Source: Bacteroidales bacterium GP1 | GTDB taxonomy: Bacteria > Bacteroidota > Bacteroidia > Bacteroidales > Muribaculaceae | DNA: 20,554 nucleotides | Assembly: GCA_001701105.1 (NCBI GenBank) | Contig: DAAI01000013.1 | Location: 1 to 20,554, forward strand | Reading direction: 5' to 3' | In this document: positions 15,392-20,554 of the stretch, in pieces | Numbering within the stretch: the stretch's first letter is position 1 | How the letters are laid out: every line of letters begins with the position of its first letter | Position numbers and translations under genes: made by a program | The notes under the pieces: generated by a model | What the model saw: only the letters and a program-made list of their open reading frames with translations | Database searches by the model: none | What the model was told of the DNA's origin: nothing

Positions 15392-17113
15392 ATGAGCGAC
15401 AAATATATAGTAAGCGCGCGCAAGTATCGCCCGGCCACATTCCGCAGCGTTGTGGGGCAGGCGAGCCTTGTCAACACGCTCCGTAATGCCATAACCACGC
15501 AGCGCGTGGCCCAAGCCTATCTGTTTTGCGGCCCTCGGGGAGTAGGGAAGACTTCATGCGCGCGGATATTCGCACGCGCGGTGAACTGCCTGAACCCCAC
15601 TCCCGAGGGGGAAGCTTGCGGAGAATGCGAATCCTGCCGGGCAATCGACAAAGGGAATTCCTATAATCTCGTGGAACTCGACGCCGCCTCCAACAACAGT
15701 GTCGAGGACATCCGCCTGCTCATCGAGCAGGTTACAATCCCTCCGCAGACGGGGCGTTACCGCATCTTTATCATCGATGAAGTGCATATGCTCTCATCGC
15801 AGGCTTTCAACGCATTCCTAAAAACGCTTGAGGAGCCTCCGGCATATGCCATATTCATACTTGCCACTACGGAGAAACACAAGGTGATTCCCACGATCCT
15901 GAGCCGCTGCCAGATCTACGATTTCAAGCGCATCACGATCGACGACATCGTGAACCATCTCCAATATGTGGCCGAATCGGAAGGGATGAAAGCCGACCCC
16001 CGCGCCCTCGGAGTGATTGCGAGAAAGGCCGACGGAGCCATGCGCGATGCCCTTTCAATTTTCGATCAGGTGGCTGCTTCGACCCATGGCGACATTTCTT
16101 ACAGGAATGTGACTGAGAATCTGAATATCCTCGATTATGAGTTCTTCTTCCGGCTCATCGACGATTTCCGCCGGGGCGATGTGCCTGATGCTTTGATTGT
16201 ATATAAAGAAGTGCGCGACCGGGGATTTGATTCTCTATTCTTTATCAACAATCTCATGCAGCATGTACGCGATCTGATGGTGGCGGCCGATAAACGCACG
16301 CTGCCTCTGCTCGAGACCCCGGCCGATGTGACAGAACGGCTCGCCGAACAGGCCTCCCGGCTTCCCCTCGCATGGTACTATCGCGCGATGGAATTGCTGA
16401 ACGACTGCGATTATAATTACCGCACTGCCTCCAGCAAGCAACTGCTCGTGGAATTGACACTGATACGCCTCTGCCAACTCCTAAACCCGCCGCAGCCCCC
16501 TTTTGATTATTCTCCCGGCAAAAAAGAGCCATTGCGCGACCCCTCCCGTGGCCCGCAATCCCCACGGCCTGCCGAGGAGAACGGGATTAAAAAAGAAGAT
16601 AAGCCGGCGGCTCCGGCAATTGTGGCTGATGCAGCCGAAAATCACGCTCCATCACCCGCACCGGCTGATAAGAAGCCACGGAAATTTGCAAAAAAAACTG
16701 TGAGCCTCACAGCCGCCGTGGAAGTGGCCGACACCCATGAGCGGCTCAAAGAACCTGTCGACGAGACTCAATTTGCCGAAGCATGGCGGAAATATGCAGC
16801 GGCTCATTCGGAGCAACATATCCTTGTGGATGCCATGACTAAGGCAACCCCCGAAAAGACGGGTGACGAGGAATATAAGGTGATCGTTCAGCATCCGGCG
16901 CAGCTTCAGGCTTTTGAACTGGCAATGCCCAAAATATTGGAATTTCTAAGAAGCGAGCTTCATAATGATTTTCTTGCTGTACGCGCCGAGATCGACACCA
17001 GCGTGCAAAACTCGCCCAAGATGCTGCCCCCGCAGGAGTTTATCCGCCGCGCCATATCAGCCAATCCCACGCTCGGCGAATTTCTGAAATCTATTGATGC
17101 CGAACTGGCTTGA
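15392..17113 (+). CDS. dnaX: DNA polymerase III subunit gamma/tau
   Basis: DnaX is the ATPase of the clamp loader that places the sliding clamp on DNA and couples polymerase to helicase. The 573-residue product has an AAA+ core with Walker A GPRGVGKT at 47-54, a zinc module with C66, C76, C79 and C82, Walker B IFIIDEVH at 125-132, sensor-1 region ILATTEKHK at 156-164, and SRC at 171-173 with the arginine finger. A Pro/Lys/Ala-rich linker (about 375-440) leads to a C-terminal tau-type domain. The linker contains a run of eight A (16690-16697) read as GCA AAA AAA ACT. A -1 shift there would end at a TGA at 16738-16740, giving about 449 residues, and a +1 shift would end at the TGA at 16701-16703. 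The first 10 residues support the chosen ATG. nudC follows after 10 bases, probably in the same transcript. Confidence 0.96.
   Translation: MSDKYIVSARKYRPATFRSVVGQASLVNTLRNAITTQRVAQAYLFCGPRGVGKTSCARIFARAVNCLNPTPEGEACGECESCRAIDKGNSYNLVELDAASNNSVEDIRLLIEQVTIPPQTGRYRIFIIDEVHMLSSQAFNAFLKTLEEPPAYAIFILATTEKHKVIPTILSRCQIYDFKRITIDDIVNHLQYVAESEGMKADPRALGVIARKADGAMRDALSIFDQVAASTHGDISYRNVTENLNILDYEFFFRLIDDFRRGDVPDALIVYKEVRDRGFDSLFFINNLMQHVRDLMVAADKRTLPLLETPADVTERLAEQASRLPLAWYYRAMELLNDCDYNYRTASSKQLLVELTLIRLCQLLNPPQPPFDYSPGKKEPLRDPSRGPQSPRPAEENGIKKEDKPAAPAIVADAAENHAPSPAPADKKPRKFAKKTVSLTAAVEVADTHERLKEPVDETQFAEAWRKYAAAHSEQHILVDAMTKATPEKTGDEEYKVIVQHPAQLQAFELAMPKILEFLRSELHNDFLAVRAEIDTSVQNSPKMLPPQEFIRRAISANPTLGEFLKSIDAELA
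16690..16712 (+). promoter_or_regulatory. Candidate slippage/frameshift site within dnaX
   Basis: Eight A residues (16690-16697), phased as A AAA AAA, are followed directly by a 6-bp hairpin, CTGTGA-GCC-TCACAG (16698-16712). The site lies in the linker between the ATPase part and the tau-specific domain, where E. coli dnaX frameshifts at A AAA AAG. Both other frames stop within 45 bases. No strong Shine-Dalgarno stimulator is visible upstream, and the hairpin begins closer to the slip site than is usual for ribosomal frameshifting, so transcriptional slippage may be the better model. Confidence 0.5.
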
Positions 17114-17123
17114 TATTTGAGCT

Positions 17124-17699
17124 ATGGATCCCAACGACGACCTTAGAAGCAAAGTGGCCGACTATTCTGCGGAAGAATGGCATCATATAGCCTCGGAAAG
17201 AGAGCTGAAACATTATCACGCCACCAACCGCTACTGTGGCAGCTGTGGCGCTGAAACGCGTCCCGGCGATGGGCTGGCATTAGTGTGCAGCGGATGCGGG
17301 AGGCTGATATTTCCCGGCATATCGCCGGCAATAGTGGTACTGGTGACCCGCGACGATAAGGCCTTGCTTGTGCATGCGCGCACGTTCCGCGACCCGGTCT
17401 ATGCCCTTGTGGCCGGATTCGTGGAGCCGGGGGAATCGCTGGAAGAGTGCGTGGCTCGTGAGGTGATGGAGGAGACCGGCCTTGAGATAGGCCACATAAA
17501 GTATCAGGGGAGTCAGGCGTGGCCGTTTCCGTCGCAAATCATGATGGGATTTACTGCAAAATGGAAATCGGGCGAGATAGAGTTCCGCGATGGAGAATTG
17601 AGCGCGGGGGGTTGGTTCAGCCGTGACTCGGCGCCGCGCCTTGCGCGACGTGGCTCCATTTCGCGCAGGCTCATAGATGAGTGGCTCGGAGAGGGTTAA
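17124..17699 (+). CDS. nudC: NudC-like NADH pyrophosphatase (Nudix hydrolase)
   Basis: The NudC family hydrolyses NADH to NMNH and AMP and can remove NAD caps from RNA. The 191-residue protein carries a four-cysteine zinc ribbon (C38, C41, C55, C58) and a complete Nudix box from G98 to L120 that fits GX5EX7REUXEEXGU (G98, E104, R112-E113, E116-E117, G119). It also has a form of the NudC-specific motif, SQAWPFPSQ at 130-138 where the family pattern is SQPWPFPxS. It is shorter than the E. coli enzyme (about 257 residues) and lacks most of the usual N-terminal domain. The ATG at 17124 lies 10 bases after dnaX. Because the signature is altered in two positions, another NAD-related Nudix activity remains possible. 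Confidence 0.85.
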   Translation: MDPNDDLRSKVADYSAEEWHHIASERELKHYHATNRYCGSCGAETRPGDGLALVCSGCGRLIFPGISPAIVVLVTRDDKALLVHARTFRDPVYALVAGFVEPGESLEECVAREVMEETGLEIGHIKYQGSQAWPFPSQIMMGFTAKWKSGEIEFRDGELSAGGWFSRDSAPRLARRGSISRRLIDEWLGEG

Positions 17700-17800
17700 A
17701 TTATAATAAATAATCTTAAATAAGGTTAAATTTACTTTAAAACCCCCCTTCCGCCCCGCCAGCAGGCGCATGGCAACGCGATAATTCGGGAATAAAATAC

Positions 17801-17808
17801 TATCTTTG
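17801..17808 (+). promoter_or_regulatory. -7 box of the rimP-nusA-infB operon promoter
   Basis: TATCTTTG matches TAnnTTTG and is followed by CA, as is common in Bacteroidetes. No TTG occurs at the usual -33 distance (about 17777-17780 reads CGCG). The predicted start near 17814 leaves a leader of about 145 bases. Confidence 0.6.
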
Positions 17809-17818
17809 CATAAATTCC

Positions 17819-17913
17819 GGAGGGGACAAGCGTCCCCTTCTTTATTTATAGAGAGGCCCGGGGATACACCGAGCCAAATAATCCCTAATCCTGCGCCGCC
17901 GTTATGAGGCGGC
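17819..17913 (+). promoter_or_regulatory. Structured 5' leader of rimP-nusA-infB with three hairpins
   Basis: The first hairpin pairs GGAGGGGAC (17819-17827) with GTCCCCTTC (17832-17840) around AAGC, including one G-U pair, and is followed by TTTATTTAT, so it resembles an intrinsic terminator. The second pairs GGCCCGG (17855-17861) with CCGAGCC (17869-17875) with one mismatch. The third pairs GCCGCC (17895-17900) with GGCGGC (17908-17913). Since the first hairpin lies just downstream of the -7 box, it could act as an early attenuator, or it could serve as terminator for dnaX-nudC transcripts. The interpretation is inferred. Confidence 0.5.
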
Positions 17914-17959
17914 CGACTAATAAAAGAAGAAGTACCGACAGCTTAACAGCCAGAAGATT

Positions 17960-18427
17960 ATGGATAAAGAATCGTTGAAAAGTTTCGTTGAGGAGCGTTT
18001 GAAAGATACGCCCTATTTCCTCGTTGACGTGCTTAGCGAGCCGGACGAACGGTTTGTGGTTGAGATTGATTCCGAGCAAGGGGTCGACATTGATTTCTGC
18101 GGCGATCTCACCCGGGCCATCGACGAAGCCTTTCCACGCGACACGGATGCTGATGATTACGAGCTCGAAGTAGGATCGGCCGGGCTTACATCCCCCTTCA
18201 AGGTGCGCCGTCAGTACGACAAGAATATCGGGCAGGACATAGAGGTGCTTACATCCGACGGGCGCAAATTGCATGGAGTGCTCCGGAGTGCCGACGACGC
18301 CGGCTTCACAATATCGATCAAGGTAAAGGAAAAGCCGGAGGGCGCAAAACGCCCCGTGGAGGTCGACAAGGAGCAGACAATCCCCTACGAGGCGGCGAAA
18401 ATGGTGCGTGTCGACCTGAAATTCTGA
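17960..18427 (+). CDS. rimP: Ribosome maturation factor RimP
   Basis: RimP helps assemble the 30S ribosomal subunit. The 155-residue product matches the family in length, in its N-terminal domain, and in the signature region YELEVGSAGLTSPFKVRRQY (about residues 74-93), where family members usually have an E-V-S-S-P-G-L-like stretch leading to a conserved Pro. The C-terminal domain is SH3-like and ends with IPYEAAKMVRVDLKF. It opens the conserved rimP-nusA-infB cluster. The ATG at 17960 gives the expected short N-terminus. Transcription is probably from the promoter near 17801 through a structured leader. Confidence 0.93.
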   Translation: MDKESLKSFVEERLKDTPYFLVDVLSEPDERFVVEIDSEQGVDIDFCGDLTRAIDEAFPRDTDADDYELEVGSAGLTSPFKVRRQYDKNIGQDIEVLTSDGRKLHGVLRSADDAGFTISIKVKEKPEGAKRPVEVDKEQTIPYEAAKMVRVDLKF

Positions 18428-18484
18428 CCCCCGATAATATTGCGAGATAAACCGAAACAAAGAAACTTCAAAGATATTGGCCTT

Positions 18485-19732
18485 ATGGCAAAGAAAGCAG
18501 AGACAGTGAATATGGTCGACCGGTTCGCCGAGTTTAAGGAACTCAAGAACATCGACAAGACTACAATGATATCAGTGCTTGAGGAATCATTCCGCAATGT
18601 GCTTGCAAAGATGTTCGGGTCCGACGAGAATTTCGACGTCATTATGAATCCCGACAAAGGCGACTGCGAGATTTATCAGAATCTTGAAGTAGTGGCCGAC
18701 GGAGGAGTGACTAATCCTGACAAACAGATAGGCTTGTCGGAGGCCCGCGACCTCGACCCGGAGGCTGAGATCGGCGAAGATGTGGTGAAGCAGATATTCT
18801 TCCAGGATTTCGGACGCCGCGCCATCCTGAATCTGCGCCAGACACTCCAATCGAAGATTCTGGACCTTCAGAAGGAAGCGATATATAATAAATTCAAGGA
18901 TCTTGAGGGCGAACTAATCACGGGCGAGGTTCATCAGATCTGGAAGCGGGAGATGTTGCTCATGGACGAGGAGCAGAACGAACTTATACTGCCGAAAGAG
19001 GAGCAGATTCCGGGCGACTTCTTCCATAAGGGAGATATGGTGCGTGCGGTGGTGAAGCGCGTTGACAATCCCAACAACAATCCGAAGGTGATAGTGAGCC
19101 GTACCGACGAGCGGTTCCTGCGCCGTCTTTTCGAGCAGGAAGTGCCGGAGGTTCACGACGGCCTGATCACCATCAAGGCAGTGGCCCGCAAGCCCGGCGA
19201 GCGAGCCAAGATAGCCGTGGAGAGCTACGACGACCGCATTGACCCGGTGGGTGCCTGCGTCGGTATCAAGGGAAGCCGCATTCACGGCATCGTCCGCGAG
19301 CTGCGCAATGAAAATATCGACGTAATAAGCTATACGGCCAATCCGCAGCTATATGTGCAGCGTGCCCTTAGTCCGGCAAAGATCTCTTCGATCCGCATGG
19401 ATGTGGATGAAAAGAAGGCCGAGGTGTTCCTCCACCCCGAAGAAGTAAGCCTTGCCATTGGCAAAGGGGGCTTGAATATCAAGCTGGCCACCATGCTTAC
19501 GGGATATGCCATCGACGTATACCGCGACATTGAGGAAGGCGAGGAGGATATCTACCTCGATGAGTTCCGCGATGAGATCGACGACTGGGTGATCGAAAGC
19601 CTGAAGGATCTCGGACTCGGCACCGCCAAGGCCGTGCTCAACGCACCAAAGCAAGTGCTCGATCAGGCCGATCTTGAGGATGCCACACTCGAGCACGTGA
19701 TGAACGTGCTGCGTGCGGAATTCGAGGATTAA
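18485..19732 (+). CDS. nusA: Transcription termination/antitermination factor NusA
   Basis: NusA binds RNA polymerase and modulates pausing, termination and antitermination. The 415-residue protein has an N-terminal polymerase-binding domain (about 1-130), an S1 domain (about 144-208), and two KH domains with GxxG-type loops (GIKG at 260-263 and GKGG at 326-329). RIDPVGACVGIKGSRI at 251-266 is a strong family signature. An acidic C-terminal segment follows, and no E. coli-type repeats are present. I chose the ATG at 18485-18487 because it yields MAKKAETV, like other Bacteroidales NusA proteins; an upstream in-frame TTG at 18440 would add 15 unlikely residues. It lies 57 bases after rimP and 63 bases before infB. 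Confidence 0.96.
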   Translation: MAKKAETVNMVDRFAEFKELKNIDKTTMISVLEESFRNVLAKMFGSDENFDVIMNPDKGDCEIYQNLEVVADGGVTNPDKQIGLSEARDLDPEAEIGEDVVKQIFFQDFGRRAILNLRQTLQSKILDLQKEAIYNKFKDLEGELITGEVHQIWKREMLLMDEEQNELILPKEEQIPGDFFHKGDMVRAVVKRVDNPNNNPKVIVSRTDERFLRRLFEQEVPEVHDGLITIKAVARKPGERAKIAVESYDDRIDPVGACVGIKGSRIHGIVRELRNENIDVISYTANPQLYVQRALSPAKISSIRMDVDEKKAEVFLHPEEVSLAIGKGGLNIKLATMLTGYAIDVYRDIEEGEEDIYLDEFRDEIDDWVIESLKDLGLGTAKAVLNAPKQVLDQADLEDATLEHVMNVLRAEFED

Positions 19733-19753
19733 ATCCGGCCATTCCTCTCTCCG

Positions 19754-19770
19754 TCCCCCTCGGCGGGGGA
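19754..19770 (+). other. Small GC hairpin between nusA and infB
   Basis: TCCCCC (19754-19759) pairs perfectly with GGGGGA (19765-19770) around loop TCGGC. It is followed by TATAATC rather than a T run, so it is not a normal terminator. It could tune read-through or protect mRNA ends between the two genes. Confidence 0.4.
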
Positions 19771-19795
19771 TATAATCATTAACCAATCACAGCAT

Positions 19796-20554
19796 ATGCG
19801 CAAGAAGATAAGTAAAGTAGCGAGAGACCTTAATGTGGGGGTTAACACGGCGATCGAGTTTCTGAGGAAACACAACATCGAGATTGAAGAGGGTAACCTC
19901 AACGCCCGTATCGATGCCGATGCCGAGGCACTCCTCACCAAGGAATTCAGCCGCGATAAATCGGCGAAGGCGGAAGCTGAACAAATCATCAACCACCGGC
20001 GCGAGGACAAACGCGACCGCGAGGAAAAGAAGGAACGCGCAAAGGAGCAGCGTGCCGCCGACGCTGCGCAAGGCGCAAAGCTGACAGGACCCAAAATCCT
20101 TGGCACCATCGACCTCTCAAAGGCCGGCCGCGGCTCTGTAGCGACTCAAGAGAAGAAAAACGAGCCGGCTAAACCCGCACCCACTCCCGAGGAGAAACCC
20201 ACCCCCAAAGCTGCGCCCGAAAAAAAGCCAATGGCAGAGCCGAAAGCCAACGTAAAGGACAACACCCATAAACCGGCGTCCGCCACTCCGGCAGAATCTC
20301 CCAAAGCCGCAAAAGAGAAGAAGATTGAGGAAAAGGATGAGCCAAAGCCCATGCGTGAATCCGCAAAACCATCAACCGATACTGATGCAAAACCAATAAA
20401 AGAACCCATAAAAGAGAATAAACAAGGGGGAGAAAGCCATCCGGAGAAAGCCACGGAGAAAGTGGCCACGGAGCCGGCACCAAAGACAGATATGGAAAAA
20501 AATCAACAGGCACCGTCCCAATCTGCGGCGGAAGATACTCAGGCCAGCGACAGC
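19796..20554 (+). CDS. infB: Translation initiation factor IF-2, N-terminal part (runs off the window)
   Basis: IF-2 is the GTPase that brings initiator tRNA to the 30S subunit. Only the first 253 codons are present; the frame is open to the window edge. The N-terminus RKKISKVARDLNVGVNTAIE, then FLRKHNIEIEEGNLNARID, is the IF2_N domain of Bacteroidetes proteins. KLTGPKILGTIDLSKAG (about 91-107) follows. From about residue 110 the sequence is a Lys/Pro/Glu/Ala-rich linker, as expected before the GTPase domain. The position directly after nusA agrees with the conserved rimP-nusA-infB order. The catalytic domains lie outside the window. Confidence 0.93.
   Translation, partial: MRKKISKVARDLNVGVNTAIEFLRKHNIEIEEGNLNARIDADAEALLTKEFSRDKSAKAEAEQIINHRREDKRDREEKKERAKEQRAADAAQGAKLTGPKILGTIDLSKAGRGSVATQEKKNEPAKPAPTPEEKPTPKAAPEKKPMAEPKANVKDNTHKPASATPAESPKAAKEKKIEEKDEPKPMRESAKPSTDTDAKPIKEPIKENKQGGESHPEKATEKVATEPAPKTDMEKNQQAPSQSAAEDTQASDS

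Overview
The window looks like a chromosomal housekeeping segment of a Bacteroidales bacterium, most likely of the Muribaculaceae or a close relative. The reasons are: promoters of the Bacteroidetes type (-33 TTTG/TTG, a 20-base spacer and a -7 box TAnnTTTG); start codons without strong Shine-Dalgarno sequences; the lysS-gpsA-pgi order; Bacteroidetes-type NusA and IF-2 sequences; and two exported proteins with C-terminal tails like type IX secretion sorting domains. The family-level placement is an inference from these features, not a computed phylogeny. There are no rRNA or tRNA genes, no CRISPR array, no insertion sequence and no obvious prophage.

Layout. Bases 1-242 are mostly non-coding and hold the terminator hairpin of a minus-strand operon, lysS-gpsA-pgi (lysyl-tRNA synthetase, glycerol-3-phosphate dehydrogenase, glucose-6-phosphate isomerase; 243-4216). 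A 365-base divergent intergenic region follows, with a good lysS promoter on one strand and a pheT promoter on the other. Then come pheT (phenylalanyl-tRNA synthetase beta chain) and a YebC/PmpR-family gene, ending in a bidirectional terminator at 7887-7924. From 7937 to 15151 lies a less conserved block: a secreted beta-rich protein on the minus strand, a divergent 1096-residue protein with OB/S1-like modules and a C-terminal Schlafen AlbA_2 domain, and an exported Omp28/thioredoxin-fold protein. The rest is informational: dnaX plus a NudC-like NADH pyrophosphatase, then rimP-nusA-infB, with infB running off the right edge.

How the genes work together. lysS, pheT, rimP, nusA and infB belong to translation and transcription, dnaX to replication, and gpsA and pgi to central carbon and lipid precursor metabolism. 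The two exported proteins probably belong to the cell envelope. The AlbA_2 protein has no recognisable partner gene, so it is best treated as a stand-alone protein of unknown function.

Most interesting points. (1) dnaX has a run of eight A residues in the linker where E. coli makes its shorter gamma subunit by frameshifting. It is followed at once by a small hairpin and by stops in both alternative frames. (2) The 1096-residue AlbA_2 protein has an unusual architecture and has Asn where Schlafen nucleases carry the third acidic residue. (3) The rimP-nusA-infB leader begins, just after its -7 box, with a terminator-like hairpin followed by two more hairpins. (4) Four promoters share exactly the same TTTG/TTG-N20-TAnnTTTG geometry. 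I did not find a clear multi-gene novel system.
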